A stretch of 64,000 nucleotides of DNA. It comes from Vibrio celticus (GTDB taxonomy: Bacteria > Pseudomonadota > Gammaproteobacteria > Enterobacterales > Vibrionaceae). Location of the stretch: contig NZ_AP025464.1 in assembly GCF_024347335.1 (NCBI RefSeq), forward strand, positions 1,364,001 to 1,428,000, given 5' to 3'. Position numbers and translations under genes: made by a program. Below, in pieces: positions 34,126 to 44,395 of this stretch. A model generated the notes under the pieces. It did no database searches. It saw only the letters and a list, made by a program, of their open reading frames with translations, and was not told the origin of the DNA. Positions within the stretch are counted from its first letter, which is position 1. The number at the start of each line of letters is the position of its first letter.

Positions 34126-35548
34126 ATGCTGCATTCACCGATGTCTCGGTTCTTTTATCTTGATCAAAGAACTCTTCATGCAACGCGCAAATCGCTTGTT
34201 GATACTTGTCATCACTCACAACAAATTGCACATTTACGTTTCTCATAGACGAATGTAATGCAATAGGCGTAACACTATGATTCATCAAAGCCAATACACC
34301 ATTAGCGAGCGTTTTATTGGTATCAATTTGAGAACCGATCGCTGAAATTATAGCGACCATTCGACCTGAAATAGATGCCTGAGGGTAACGTTTCTCAGCT
34401 TTATAAGACACCTTGTTTAAACTCTCGGTGCTACCACCTAGATAATAGGTAATAGAATTGGCGTTCATCTCTTTACCGATAAGGCTCACTCTAGCATCTG
34501 CGATAATCTCCATTAACTCATAACTAACATTGTCCGCCTTACCGACCATTCCCTGGTCAAAAACGTGTAACGCATATACCTTCTGTTTTCCGGCAATGAT
34601 CTCAATGTGATTAGTGTCTGGTCGGTAATCAGAAGAAATCAGTGTTCCCTCATGTTCTGGCTCGAAAGTGTTTTTGATTTGCAGTTCTATGCCACTTTCT
34701 CGTAACCCAGCAGCCGCATTAGAGTGAATAGCTTCCATACCAAGGTTAGCCAGTTGATCGGCAACATCATAATTGGTTGCCCCAATCGGTTTAACCGAAC
34801 CTACACCAACGACTTTTGGGTCAGCCGAACTAAAATGATACTCCTTATGGATGATCGCCAATGATGCCTCAGTAATAGTAGCGATACGACTAAACGTCAT
34901 CTCACTGTAACCACGATCATAAGTATGCATCAAACCTTCTTTGCAATATGCATAACCAGTTACTATGGGAAGCTCCTCAGTAACATCAATGTCAGAGAAA
35001 GCCTCTCTAATGGTATCGTCCAAACTTTGAGGGGTTTTGTTGTCCCAACCAGAAAGGTCAACAAAGGTCGAGTTTATACCAATGTTTTTTAATTTAAGAG
35101 CCGTGTTGTATGCACTATGTGACTCTCCAATTGAAGAAAGAAACTCTCTAATCTGTGGTAAATAATGTCTCAGTGAAAACTGTCCGTATTGACACGTTTC
35201 AAGAATGTTAGTGATACAGTTTTTAGCTTCTGAAATACGAGACCGGATGAACTTATCGGCTCTCATACGATTCATTGGATCCGCAAAAATATGCTCATTG
35301 GTCAATAGCATGCGGCGTTCAATATAAGATAGAGCATCCTTCCACGAATCGTCACGCATCGCTATCAATTGATAGATACCAGGCTTACCTGTTTTTTTAC
35401 ATTCCAACAATGCATCCGTCATACCGCTGTATGCGGACACAACAAAGATTCGGTTATACGGATTTTGAGGGCGGAGAATAATATTGTCGAGCACAGCATC
35501 AAATGCTGTCATTGATGTACCGCCGATTTTTTCTACGGTAAATGTCAT
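34124..35548 (-). CDS. ask: Aspartate kinase of the ectoine operon
   Basis: Makes aspartyl phosphate, the first step towards aspartate semialdehyde that feeds ectoine synthesis. The N-terminal kinase domain has VEKIGGTSM and VTGYAYCKEGLMHTYDRGYS; the C-terminal ACT part follows at about 370-475. This is the Ask_Ect type known to be less feedback-inhibited. I use the ATG at 35548 (MTFTVEKIGG) with AAAGG upstream; the longer frame from 35611 has no ribosome site. Fourth gene of ectABC-ask. Confidence 0.9.
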   Translation of the reverse strand: MTFTVEKIGGTSMTAFDAVLDNIILRPQNPYNRIFVVSAYSGMTDALLECKKTGKPGIYQLIAMRDDSWKDALSYIERRMLLTNEHIFADPMNRMRADKFIRSRISEAKNCITNILETCQYGQFSLRHYLPQIREFLSSIGESHSAYNTALKLKNIGINSTFVDLSGWDNKTPQSLDDTIREAFSDIDVTEELPIVTGYAYCKEGLMHTYDRGYSEMTFSRIATITEASLAIIHKEYHFSSADPKVVGVGSVKPIGATNYDVADQLANLGMEAIHSNAAAGLRESGIELQIKNTFEPEHEGTLISSDYRPDTNHIEIIAGKQKVYALHVFDQGMVGKADNVSYELMEIIADARVSLIGKEMNANSITYYLGGSTESLNKVSYKAEKRYPQASISGRMVAIISAIGSQIDTNKTLANGVLALMNHSVTPIALHSSMRNVNVQFVVSDDKYQQAICALHEEFFDQDKRTETSVNAA

Positions 35549-35626
35549 AAAAGACCTTTTGTTCTTGAAGAGATTAAAGACGAAATAATAGGGAGCGGGG
35601 TGAGATATCACCCCTGAAGATATGGG

Positions 35627-36013
35627 TTAATCAACGAGTGGATAAACGCCGTTTTCATCGTGTACTTCAGCGCCAGTAATTGGTGGGTTAAACACACAAG
35701 CCATTGTCATTTCTTTGTTTTTATATGCGCGTAAATAATGCTCGTCATTCTTATCTAGGATGTACAGCGTACCGGGTTTGATTGGGTAAGTTTTACCACC
35801 AACGACTTCAATCTCCCCTTCACCACTCATACAAAACACAGACTCCAAGTGGTTTTGGTAATGGATATGTGTTTCTGTCGCTTCGTAGATTGTTGTGATA
35901 TGAAAAGAAAATCCCATATTGTCATCTTTCAATAACATGCGAGTACTTTCCCAGTTATCCGATACAATACGTCTTTCACTATTACGACATTCATCAAGTG
36001 TTCTAACAATCAT
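35627..36013 (-). CDS. ectC: L-ectoine synthase
   Basis: Cupin enzyme that cyclises N-gamma-acetyl-diaminobutyrate to ectoine, the compatible solute. The 128-aa protein begins [20 protein letters not shown] and has the cupin metal region [20 protein letters not shown] and [15 protein letters not shown]. Normal length. It lies 13 bases after ectB and 78 bases before ask. Confidence 0.95.
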   Translation of the reverse strand: MIVRTLDECRNSERRIVSDNWESTRMLLKDDNMGFSFHITTIYEATETHIHYQNHLESVFCMSGEGEIEVVGGKTYPIKPGTLYILDKNDEHYLRAYKNKEMTMACVFNPPITGAEVHDENGVYPLVD

Positions 36014-36026
36014 TTTACTCTCCCTA

Positions 36027-37292
36027 TTACGATGCTTTCTTGAAATGCTTGGTTGCTACCACTTCAACTGAGTCTTCGAACATAGTTAAACCTTGCATCA
36101 ATTCCGATTCTGAAATGGTTAATGGACAAAAGAACTTCAAGATTTCATCGTTTGGACCTGCGGTTTCAATTACCATGCCCTTGTCAAAACACACTTTCGC
36201 AATCTCATCAGCTGTGTTCCCATCTTTACATTCAATGCCAATCATCATTCCGCGTCCCTTGCGTTGAACAAATAACTCAGGGAAACGCTTGAGATTGCGT
36301 TGAATGACATCATCGACCATGCTTGAGCTACGTTGAATATGGTTTTCAAAATCATCATTTGACCAATACATTTCTAACGCTTTCGCAGCAGTAATGAACG
36401 CATGGTTGTTACCACGGAAGGTACCGTTGTGTTCTCCCGGCTCCCACTTGTCTAGTTCAGGCTTTAATAAAACCACAGCCATCGGTAAGCCATAACCACT
36501 TATCGACTTAGATAGCGTAACGATATCTGGTTTTATGCCTGAAGGTTCAAAGCTAAAAAACGTTCCTGTTCGACCACAACCGGCTTGAATATCATCCACA
36601 ATAAGTAGGATATCGTGGACTTTACAGATTTTGCTTAACTTCTGTAGCCATTCATTTGAAGCGACATTTAACCCGCCTTCACCCTGAACCGTTTCCAATA
36701 AAACGGCGGCAGGTTTATCCATACCAGCGGAATTATCGGTTAACATCGTTTCAAATAATTTTAAACCATCAATTCCAGCGTAACCTTCAAATGGCAAACG
36801 CGTAACATTGTTGAGATTTGAGCCCGCACCTTGCCTGTGGTGTTGGTTGCCTGTAGCAGCCAATGCCCCCGCCGTACAACCATGAAAGCCATTGGTAAAT
36901 GCAACAATACTGCTTCGACTTGTCACTTTTTTTGCCAATTTAATCGCTGCCTCAACCGCATTTGTTCCTGTCGGGCCGGTAAATTGAACTTTGTAATCTA
37001 ATGCTCGAGGTTCCAAAATAAAGCGACTAAGAGCTTCTAGAAATTCAGCTTTGGCTTCTGAATGCATATCTAAGCCATGTGTAATTCCATCCATTTCAAT
37101 GTACTCAAGTAGAGCTTGCTTTAGTATTGGATTGTTGTGACCGTAATTGAGAGATCCTGCTCCAGCAAGAAAATCGAGGTAACGATCACCTTGTTTTGTT
37201 TCAAGCCAGCAGCCTTTTGATTTAGCAAAAGTGACTGGAAAACTATTCGAGTATGAACGTACGTTAGATTCCTGCTTCTTAAAAATATCCAT
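36027..37292 (-). CDS. ectB: Diaminobutyrate-2-oxoglutarate transaminase
   Basis: PLP aminotransferase (class III) that converts aspartate semialdehyde to L-2,4-diaminobutyrate using glutamate. 421 aa. Visible motifs: [15 protein letters not shown], the cofactor-binding [29 protein letters not shown] with the PLP Asp, and the Schiff-base Lys in [13 protein letters not shown]. Lies 35 bases after ectA and 13 before ectC. Confidence 0.95.
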   Translation of the reverse strand: MDIFKKQESNVRSYSNSFPVTFAKSKGCWLETKQGDRYLDFLAGAGSLNYGHNNPILKQALLEYIEMDGITHGLDMHSEAKAEFLEALSRFILEPRALDYKVQFTGPTGTNAVEAAIKLAKKVTSRSSIVAFTNGFHGCTAGALAATGNQHHRQGAGSNLNNVTRLPFEGYAGIDGLKLFETMLTDNSAGMDKPAAVLLETVQGEGGLNVASNEWLQKLSKICKVHDILLIVDDIQAGCGRTGTFFSFEPSGIKPDIVTLSKSISGYGLPMAVVLLKPELDKWEPGEHNGTFRGNNHAFITAAKALEMYWSNDDFENHIQRSSSMVDDVIQRNLKRFPELFVQRKGRGMMIGIECKDGNTADEIAKVCFDKGMVIETAGPNDEILKFFCPLTISESELMQGLTMFEDSVEVVATKHFKKAS

Positions 37293-37327
37293 GATAATGC
37301 CGTTATTTAATTCCTATAAGTGTTTGA

Positions 37328-37861
37328 TTATTCGAGGATAATTCGATAGAGATATTCGGTATCGTGCTGCCCGTTAAAATGAAGGTTTTCATCTAAGAAA
37401 GTAGTCACTCGCCCGGTGTTACCGTTTTTTTCGTCCAGCTTTTTGAATAGTGCCCAAGACGCTTGGTTTGATTTAGTGATAGTCGTTTCTATCGCTTCAA
37501 TGCTCTTTAGGCACTCTCGATTAAGTAAGGTGTTCAACATCTTGTAGGCTAAAGCATTGCCTCTAAACTTAGGCGCCACCGCGACTTGCCAAATAAAGAG
37601 AACATTGGGCTCACTAGGTTTCCGGTAGCTAGAAATAAAACCAGCAAGGTCACCTTCATGCTCCACTAAAATGCAAGTTTTACTAAAGTGAGTAGACTGC
37701 AAGAAATTGCAATATGAAGAGTTAGTGTCTAATGGAGGGCACTCTGAAATTAATTGATAAATGTTGTTGCCATCCGAAACTTCTGGCTCGCGAAAATTCC
37801 ACTTTTCAATCATTTTTTCTACAACCTCTGGATACAAGATCCAAGGCGCTGATGTAATCAT
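37328..37861 (-). CDS. ectA: Diaminobutyrate acetyltransferase
   Basis: GNAT enzyme that acetylates diaminobutyrate at N-gamma, giving the substrate of EctC. 177 aa; the acetyl-CoA region is IWQVAVAPKFRGNALAYKML with the Q/RxxGxA-like motif. First gene of the operon. Its upstream region has a CRP-like site and two identical 13-bp motifs. A GAGAAAATC stretch lies before the ATG. Confidence 0.93.
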   Translation of the reverse strand: MITSAPWILYPEVVEKMIEKWNFREPEVSDGNNIYQLISECPPLDTNSSYCNFLQSTHFSKTCILVEHEGDLAGFISSYRKPSEPNVLFIWQVAVAPKFRGNALAYKMLNTLLNRECLKSIEAIETTITKSNQASWALFKKLDEKNGNTGRVTTFLDENLHFNGQHDTEYLYRIILE

Positions 37862-37874
37862 ACCGAGAAAATCC

Positions 37875-38018
37875 TTTGAGCTCTAATTAAATTCCTTTTT
37901 ATTATGAGCATTTACTGCCTGATAAGATCAACAGCTTAGCCTTAAAAATTAAAAAATAGTGATAAACATCACATTTAGTGGCGTTCACCATGAATTAAAT
38001 AATATTTTGAGCTCTAAT
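37875..38018 (-). promoter_or_regulatory. ectA upstream control region
   Basis: Plus-strand TTTGAGCTCTAAT occurs identically at 37875-37887 and 38006-38018, 14 and 145 bp from the ectA ATG. Between them AGTGATAAACATCACA (37958-37973) fits the CRP consensus. In Vibrio the MarR-type regulator CosR is known to repress ectABC; whether the 13-mers are its sites is inference. The core GAGCTC is palindromic. Confidence 0.5.
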
Positions 38019-38231
38019 GTATTTTATTGATGAGGATTTTAAGAAAATGTCTTAAACGGAATAAGCGCCAAAAGAAAGCTAGAGTTATTAGAAAATAACG
38101 ATGCTCAGATTACTAAACAAGCGGCATACATAAATCACCAAAACTCTCAATGCTGAACATTCTGTCGAGTCGATAGCAACGCTTCTAATGGCAGAGACTC
38201 GTTATCCACTATTAAAATACCTGTCTTAAAA
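38019..38231. other. Intergenic region between ectA control region and terminator
   Basis: About 210 bases, AT-rich. I see no ORF with a ribosome site and no clear structure. It may contain distal regulatory sites of the ectoine operon. Confidence 0.4.
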
Positions 38232-38264
38232 AAACAAAAAACCTAGCGAGAGCTCGCTAGGTTT
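38232..38264 (-). terminator. Terminator of the DUF5062 gene
   Basis: ACCTAGCGAG / CTCGCTAGGT stem with almost no loop; on the minus strand it is followed by six T residues. Confidence 0.8.
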
Positions 38265-38333
38265 CTTATCTAACATATCGATGAATAATGAACTCAGAGG
38301 GAACGAGTTCAGGAATATCAGCTTAGGAAAGGT

Positions 38334-38594
38334 TTACTTCAAAGGGTCATTGTCAGGAAGTGCATTATGAAGCCAGAGTGCTAAACGCTTCTTGATGTTC
38401 GCACCATCAAGCTTGCTCTCAGGGAGAGGTGTGATCTGATTGACTTCAACAAGGAACAAGTACACCGCTTTAACCTTTATCGGTTGGGATGAATTTGGCA
38501 AATCAAAACCTTGTAGTTTTGCCATCTTAAAACCGACTTCAACTGCTTTTTTTACCAGCTTATCTTCATTAATGATCTTCGCGGTTTTCGACAT
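38334..38594 (-). CDS. DUF5062 family protein
   Basis: 86-aa cytoplasmic protein of a small Vibrio family of unknown function. Core: NEDKLVKKAVEVGFKMAKLQ then VKAVYLFLVEVNQITPLP and KKRLALWLHNALP, mostly helical. GGAGATG precedes the ATG. Single gene with its own terminator. Confidence 0.75.
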   Translation of the reverse strand: MSKTAKIINEDKLVKKAVEVGFKMAKLQGFDLPNSSQPIKVKAVYLFLVEVNQITPLPESKLDGANIKKRLALWLHNALPDNDPLK

Positions 38595-39042
38595 ATCATC
38601 TCCATCATCTTTATCGAACGAGTACTGAGTATATCAAACCGAACAACTCACAAGATTACCTCGCTCTCAATTTGAGGAGTCGCTTTGATAAATAACATAA
38701 AACGAATAACAGGCTCTAGGCTGATTCAAATTTGGTTGGCATTTACGATATCAATGGCTATACGCAACCGTTCTCTTAATAAAACACTCAATAAATGAGA
38801 TCTTAAGTCAAGAAACAAAAAGTTGAATAATATTTGACTTAGTATTCCAAAGAATACGGAATACTATGTTTCTCATTTAGATGATAAACATTGTATATAA
38901 TACAAATAACTTTCTGTTATTTAATCAGTTTTATACTAAAACGACTTAGATCATACTTACTAGTTCTTGTAACAAAATGTTATTTACAAAATACTCATTA
39001 AGAAAATAGAATAAACCCACTAATATTATACTGGTGTTAAAA
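38595..39042. other. AT-rich intergenic region
   Basis: About 450 bases, very AT-rich in its right half (runs such as TATATAATACAAAT). No credible ORF. It must hold the promoters of the DUF5062 gene (minus) and the small membrane protein gene (plus). The composition is compatible with H-NS binding, which is inference. Confidence 0.4.
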
Positions 39043-39258
39043 ATGCGTTACCTATGGGCTTCATTCTGTCATAAAAACCCAATCATCGGACGAATCGTTC
39101 ATATCTTGGTTATGTTAGTTGCATTAGCTTCTATCGTTGTTCCATTGATATCAAAAGACGCAACAACAATCATAGCTTCACTGTGTGTTGCTCTAGTATG
39201 CTTCGTCATTTTTGTCTTCTTTGCACTCGCCGACAAGATGCGTTCAGGCATGCACTAA
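39043..39258 (+). CDS. Hypothetical small membrane protein
   Basis: 71 aa from the ATG at 39043 (a GTG three codons earlier is an alternative). Two hydrophobic segments, IVHILVMLVALASIVVPLI and IIASLCVALVCFVIFVFFAL, with short charged ends. No family recognised. A bidirectional terminator follows at 39327. The AT-rich upstream region and isolation make it a moderately sure gene. Confidence 0.6.
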   Translation: MRYLWASFCHKNPIIGRIVHILVMLVALASIVVPLISKDATTIIASLCVALVCFVIFVFFALADKMRSGMH

Positions 39259-39326
39259 TCAGTTCTCTATTCACCAAGCATTCTCTTTTCTACAATTTAT
39301 TATAAAATGCTGGTTACCAAATACGG

Positions 39327-39358
39327 AAAAGCCCAAAGTTATTAGCTTTGGGCTTTTT
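39327..39358. terminator. Bidirectional terminator
   Basis: AAAAGCCCAAAG / CTTTGGGCTTTTT stem with an 8-nt loop. T runs on both strands; lies between the small membrane protein gene and the convergent PHP pseudogene. Confidence 0.8.
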
Positions 39359-39389
39359 GATACCAGTAATCATTAACTCAGCAACACAC

Positions 39390-39978
39390 TTAATATAAGT
39401 GTGCAAATTCTTCGATTCGACTCTTACCGCGCAGTAATAAAAAGTTCAAAAAGCGGGATGTTGAGGTAGTGATTATTTTGTCTTCTTCCACACCGTGCTT
39501 TTCAAGTAATGCTTTTACAAGACCCAAATGAGCAATCTCTTCACAGAAATGCGCATCAGAACCTGTAGTTTGGGTTCCCTAAGTGCCCTAGCACATCAAC
39601 TTGGCCACTCTTAATGACGTTGATTAACGCCTGTGTATGTTCTTGTTCTGTCGATGGCTTGAAAACTGGCTCATGTAAGCTCGCAATCACCCAGTCTAAG
39701 TGTTGGTAAGAAGAGGGAGGAAGATCCAACTCTCCAGCAGTGTTCAGTGTGTTGGCTTCCACACCACGCAAGATACCTACATCGTGCAGAAAGCGGGGCA
39801 AAATCCTTTGGTTATTGAAAAACCAGTAGTGGGGGGCTCCCGGCATTTCAGGAGCATGATCCGTTGTACAAAGGAGTTTTAGCCCTTTATTTTTCGATGC
39901 CAGTGCATTTTCGATAATGGTGCTATAGGCATGGCCACTTGCCAATGTATGAGTATGGCTGTCGACAACAATCTCCAT
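39390..39978 (-). pseudogene. PHP-domain phosphatase (YcdX-like) with internal deletion
   Basis: The N-terminal frame (39556-39978) begins [20 protein letters not shown], with metal-binding HTH and later [10 protein letters not shown], and ends HLGNPNYRF. The remaining C-terminus lies directly behind in another frame: [20 protein letters not shown] to RIEEFAHLY, with a TAA at 39390. In intact YcdX about 45-50 residues separate NP.Y from GSD.H, so an out-of-frame internal deletion removed them. The product is unlikely to be active because metal ligands lie in or after the gap. Confidence 0.85.
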
Positions 39979-40076
39979 TATGACCTCCTAAATTGTTTAA
40001 TTGATTTGAAACGAACCGTCTTGACTCATGAAGAGTGTTAGGTCAGCAGGGATAGAATGGTCTCATAGACTGAACC

Positions 40077-41349
40077 TTAAGCATTAAGACCAGCATAAAT
40101 CCCGTCTAACGTGATGTTTTTCTTTGACTTCCTCTGGGCGGACTTTTGTGCGTTCTTAAATATATAGCTAGAGGCCCATTCCAGTTTATTGCCTATTTCT
40201 GACCATGCCTTGTGGCTGATACATTCAAATATGGGCAACAGCCACACATCCACATTTTTTGCCGCCTTAAACAGCGAGACCGATGGCATTATCTGAAGCG
40301 CAGTACTGCGCCTGATGATCAGCGAGAGTAAACTGGCCCAGATAAGCCCATCAACGATGGCCTTTGTGCGGTGACAAATCGTTGCCAGTTTGTGTGAGAT
40401 TTTAATTCTTTAAAAGCAACTCCACCTGCCATCGACAGCGGTAGATCGCCATTATGTCATCAGCAGTATAGGTACCTGAAGGCAAGTTAGTTAACCAAAT
40501 ACAGAATCGCTTTTCTTCGGCAAACCAACGTCTTACCACTCTAAATTCTTGCTTACCACTACGAACTTTAAGGTCGAGTACCTGTGAGCGATTAGTACCT
40601 CGAGTGATGTCTTTGAGCTTCTTTCCTTCTAGTTTAGATAAATGCCGGCCCTGACCGTTTCTCGCTTCTATAACATGAGGATTCAGGGACTTTGCTCCTC
40701 GAAAATATAGAAACCACCATACAGTTCAAGCTCAGTAAAGAATTGGAAGTCAGGGTACCCTGCGTCAGCCAACAACAATTTGTTACTCATTGTTTTGGGG
40801 CGGGCAAAAGTCTCTTTCTGATGCTGTATCAGCGCTGATGCTCATTGCGACTGGAGAAAAGCTTTTTAAAGACATTGTCATATGGCATTCAACTGCGGCT
40901 GGATTGCGTTTAAATCGGCTCGGGTAAACGTTCGAAAGGTCACGATGAATGTGGAAAGAGCTACCATCTTGAAGCAGCACATCATCAAAGGTGGCGAGTT
41001 TATCTGGTAGGTTGGCACTCTGCTGGCGAGCAAACTGAGCTATCGCTCGCATGGCCAATTGGCGCATGAATATCGGAAATTCTTCTTTTCTTAACTGGTT
41101 ATGGTAGGGCTTATAAGCCACAGTATCTTTAGCGCTTAAGCACATCCCATTGAATTGCCTTAGTAAATCGGCAATAGATGAGCAGTTTCCTTTGCTCAAA
41201 GCGGCCACTAGGCTTACTACTAGCTGGTCGGGTAAGATAGCCCGACATCGCTTCATAAGTCCTGTACTTTTCGCCATTTTTTGAAGGCTATCAGCATTAA
41301 AGAATTGCTTAAACTGCTTTTGTAGGGAGATAATCGTCATCGGCTTCAC
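40077..41349 (-). pseudogene. IS4-family transposase, decayed
   Basis: The N-terminal frame (40783-41349) has an IS4 N-terminal domain, then DKLATFDDVLLQDGSSFHIH (first Asp). Further blocks follow in other frames: KLLLADAGYPDFQFF (second Asp), KRFCIWLTNLPSGTYTADDI and YRCRWQVELLFKELKS (the YREK-type Glu). The last frame, 40077-40289, ends the protein. At least four one-base losses in T or A runs (near 40412, 40702, 40790 and 40807) explain the shifts. I could not define the terminal repeats. Confidence 0.8.
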
Positions 41350-41424
41350 GGTTGATATGGGTGGTTTGTTTGGCGACGATTATCTGATCATAAATGAAGC
41401 CTTTTTTCTATCTAAATAAATAGC

Positions 41425-41769
41425 TTAGAGCTTAAGATCCTGTCTATGAATCGGGGCTAGCTTATTGCTGTCGAAGTTTGCGTCGGCATAGACAGATAAA
41501 GGCTCGATGGCATCGTTTGGCTTAAACGTATAACAGCTCACAGAGGCTGAAGTGCGATCAAACCACTGGTAAGGTTGTGCACCGATTAAATCGTAGACCG
41601 TGCAATCATTGAATTGAATCGCCCACTCTTGGTGAGCTTTAAAACCGAGGTAACCTATGGGTTGTGATGGTTCAGGCTTTGAGTCCGCCTCCTGCTCATA
41701 CACCGGTTCTGAGGTAGCACATCCCATAAGCCCAAGACTAAAAAGGAAAGTCACAGCAAGCTTCATCAT
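41425..41769 (-). CDS. Hypothetical lipoprotein
   Basis: Lipoprotein signal with lipobox LMGC followed by ATSEP, so it is probably lipid-anchored; the residues after Cys (Ala-Thr) suggest outer membrane. The mature part of about 100 aa starts with an acidic-proline linker (EQEADSKPEPSQPIG) and has three further Cys residues. No family recognised. Three ATG codons lie close together; GAGG sits at the right distance for the second or third, so I use 41769. Confidence 0.65.
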   Translation of the reverse strand: MMKLAVTFLFSLGLMGCATSEPVYEQEADSKPEPSQPIGYLGFKAHQEWAIQFNDCTVYDLIGAQPYQWFDRTSASVSCYTFKPNDAIEPLSVYADANFDSNKLAPIHRQDLKL

Positions 41770-41820
41770 TGTCATACCTCAGTTCCGTTAGTAGATGAGT
41801 AACTCAATTAAGTCTCTACA

Positions 41821-42210
41821 TTAAACGGTAAGTTCCAAACGATTACCATCCGGATCGAGTACACAGCTCTCATAATAGCCATCACCTGTTCTTCTTGGGC
41901 CATCTAAGCGTTCATAGCCGTCTTCGACCAAGCGTTGAGTCAGTTGATCGACCGCTTGTTCCGACCCTAATGAAATCGCCATATGAATGAAGCCTGTGAA
42001 CTGGTCATAAATATCATCTTTCGATTCAGGCACAGAATCCATTTCCATGATCTCTAAACGACTTCCCGTTTCAAACGAGAGGAAGTATGAAGAAAACCCT
42101 TTAGTTGGGTTGTGATATTTTGAGTTCGATGTCGCGCCGAAATAATCTTCATAAAATCGCTTCAGCACGTCGAGTTTTTTGGTCCAAATTGCGATGTGTT
42201 CAATCTTCAT
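41821..42210 (-). CDS. VOC family protein (glyoxalase/dioxygenase fold)
   Basis: 129 aa with two beta-alpha-beta-beta-beta modules: KIEHIAIWTKKLDVLKRFYE at the start, a metal-type Glu in SRLEIMEMD, GFIHMAISLGSEQAVDQL and a final SCVLDPDGNRLELTV. Putative metal ligands are His5, Glu55, His75 and Glu126 by position. Substrate unknown: the family includes glyoxalases and resistance proteins. Confidence 0.82.
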   Translation of the reverse strand: MKIEHIAIWTKKLDVLKRFYEDYFGATSNSKYHNPTKGFSSYFLSFETGSRLEIMEMDSVPESKDDIYDQFTGFIHMAISLGSEQAVDQLTQRLVEDGYERLDGPRRTGDGYYESCVLDPDGNRLELTV

Positions 42211-42408
42211 TTTGTTTGCCTAAGTTTGATGTCTAACGCTAGATTACTCATCAAATTAAGAACAATAAACAGAACGAAATTCATCGAAATTGTTCCTGAT
42301 TAACGGGCTCGATTTTATGTCCATAACTGCACAGTATTGGTATCTATGTTTGTGTAATAGTTATCTTTCCTACATAGTCAGTGTTTTACACATTCTGAGA
42401 TATAAGCC

Positions 42409-43308
42409 GTGAACTTTCTAAAATTAATAACTCTCGCTGCTATATGGGGAGGCTCGTTTCTTTTCATGAGAATGGCGGCCAATCCATTAGGGCCCGCAGT
42501 CTTGATTGAAGCGCGAGTTCTGTTTGCAGCACTTACTCTGCTTTTAGTTTCTTTTTATTTAAAAAAGAAGCTCTCTTTTCATGATCACGCTAAACACTTC
42601 TTCATTCTCGGGCTGTTTAACACCACACTTCCTTTTTTGCTTTTCGCTTATGCCGCGCAGACACTTAACGCCTCGACACTCGCCATCTTGAACTCTACCG
42701 CGCCAATATGGGCGGCAATCATTGGTGCAATATGGACCAAAACAGCACTCGAGGCGAAAGTTCTATTGGGACTTGGGATTGGGGTAACGGGAGTTGGCGT
42801 GTTAGTCGGTTGGGATGCGATGAACATTGGCCGTGAGGCTATGCTTCCTATCTTTGCAGCAGTGATGGCGGCCTTTAGCTACGGAATAGCGTCAAACTAT
42901 ACGAAACAAGCCCCTAAAGTTGAGGCATTCAACAATGCTCATGGCAGCATGTGGGCTGCGGTGTTGCTGGTTTTGCCATTTGTATTATTTATTCCAATGA
43001 GAGAAACACCCGACGTTACGATCACTACGTCAGTTATCTTATTAGGCGCGGTATGTACTGGGTTAGCGTATCTACTTTACTTCAATCTAGTCTCTGAACT
43101 CGGCGCACCTTCAGCCCTGTCCGTAACCTTCATCATTCCGGTATTTGGCATCTTATGGGGCAACCTTTTCTTAGACGAAGCGATTGGCCTTAATACTATT
43201 TTCGGATCGGTTCTGGTTATTACAGGTACCATGTTAGTAACCGGTATGACGCCTTCTAAGATGATAGAGAGCGCCAAACAAAAACGATCAGCAAGAGCGG
43301 CTCGTTAA
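42409..43308 (+). CDS. DMT family transporter (EamA, two domains)
   Basis: 299-aa inner-membrane exporter-type protein with ten hydrophobic segments in two EamA repeats: first repeat AAIWGGSFLFMRMAANPLGP, second AAVMAAFSYGIASNYTKQAP. The start is GTG. It overlaps the end of the convergent LysR gene by four bases. Substrate unknown (amino acids or metabolites in known relatives). Confidence 0.87.
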   Translation: MNFLKLITLAAIWGGSFLFMRMAANPLGPAVLIEARVLFAALTLLLVSFYLKKKLSFHDHAKHFFILGLFNTTLPFLLFAYAAQTLNASTLAILNSTAPIWAAIIGAIWTKTALEAKVLLGLGIGVTGVGVLVGWDAMNIGREAMLPIFAAVMAAFSYGIASNYTKQAPKVEAFNNAHGSMWAAVLLVLPFVLFIPMRETPDVTITTSVILLGAVCTGLAYLLYFNLVSELGAPSALSVTFIIPVFGILWGNLFLDEAIGLNTIFGSVLVITGTMLVTGMTPSKMIESAKQKRSARAAR

Positions 43309-44207
43309 TCAGCCATGTATTGTTGAATCTTGTTTCTCAACCACTGATGAGCAGGATTCAAATCGGTTCTCTTATGCCAGATCATGTATTGCTGCATCGG
43401 TAAGATTTCAAACGGCTGATCAAGGACTTGAAGCTGGAAGGATTCGGAAAATTGATTGGCAAAATCACGCGATGTGCTGCCGACACAATCTGAGCCCGAT
43501 ACCAGCACACACATGGTCATCAGCGAGTCACACTCGGCACTCACTTTTCTCTGTTTCAGTGGCGACTTGGTAAAATAATCTGCCGTGTATAAACGGGTTC
43601 GACGCATTCTAAAAGTAACATGCTTTTCGTTGTAATATTGCTCTTGCGTCACAGAGCCATTGATTCTCGGATGCCCCTTTCGAGCAATTAGCACCAACTC
43701 ATCTTCAATCATCGGCTGCTTCATATATCCATTAACTTGCGGGTAATGGATATCAATCGCCAAATCGGCTTGCTGCATGCTTAAACTCTGAAGAAGCTCT
43801 TCTTCGTTGTTCGGCACCATATTGAACTCAATAGAGATATTTCCTAACGTTTCATCTTGCTCGACAAGGGGTTGAAGCTTGGTTAAACCGATCTCATTCA
43901 CCAGAATTCGAAACACATGATGCTGCTGATTATCGAACTGCTTTAAGGTACTAACTGCACTGGTTATGCCTTCAAGAGCCGGTTCCACTCGGTTTGCTAA
44001 TTGCACCGCAGCGTTGGTCGGAATAATCCCGCGCCCTTCACGAATAAACAGGTCGGTATCAAGCTGAGATTGGAGTCGCTTCAAGGCTCCACTCACCCCG
44101 GGCTGAGTCATACCAAGCGATTCTGATGCAAGCGTGATCGACTTTAATCGATACACTTCTAAGAACACGCTCAATAGATTTAAATCCAACTTTTCCACGT
44201 CGCTCAC
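43305..44207 (-). CDS. LysR family transcriptional regulator
   Basis: The N-terminal winged HTH (about 5-65) reads LDLNLLSVFLEVYRLKSITL then SLGMTQPGVSGALKRLQSQL. A substrate-binding domain follows (about 90-300). The start is taken as GTG at 44207 because AGGGAGAG lies seven bases upstream; the longer frame from a TTG at 44240 lacks a site. It is divergent from the alkyl sulfatase gene, its most likely target, and convergent with the EamA gene. Confidence 0.85.
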   Translation of the reverse strand: MSDVEKLDLNLLSVFLEVYRLKSITLASESLGMTQPGVSGALKRLQSQLDTDLFIREGRGIIPTNAAVQLANRVEPALEGITSAVSTLKQFDNQQHHVFRILVNEIGLTKLQPLVEQDETLGNISIEFNMVPNNEEELLQSLSMQQADLAIDIHYPQVNGYMKQPMIEDELVLIARKGHPRINGSVTQEQYYNEKHVTFRMRRTRLYTADYFTKSPLKQRKVSAECDSLMTMCVLVSGSDCVGSTSRDFANQFSESFQLQVLDQPFEILPMQQYMIWHKRTDLNPAHQWLRNKIQQYMAD

Positions 44208-44395
44208 CGTTACTCTCCCTGTCAATGTGGTCTTAATCAATCATTGGTCAGGATTCGTCTTCGCTCCTCAACCATTGCATGACTCAATACATAGCCAATC
44301 GTGATGTATTAAATAAAGCTTACTTTATTTTTTGCTATATGTCTTATTCCTATAATCGCCTCAACGAAACAAAATTCTGAAATGAAGAGGCTCTT

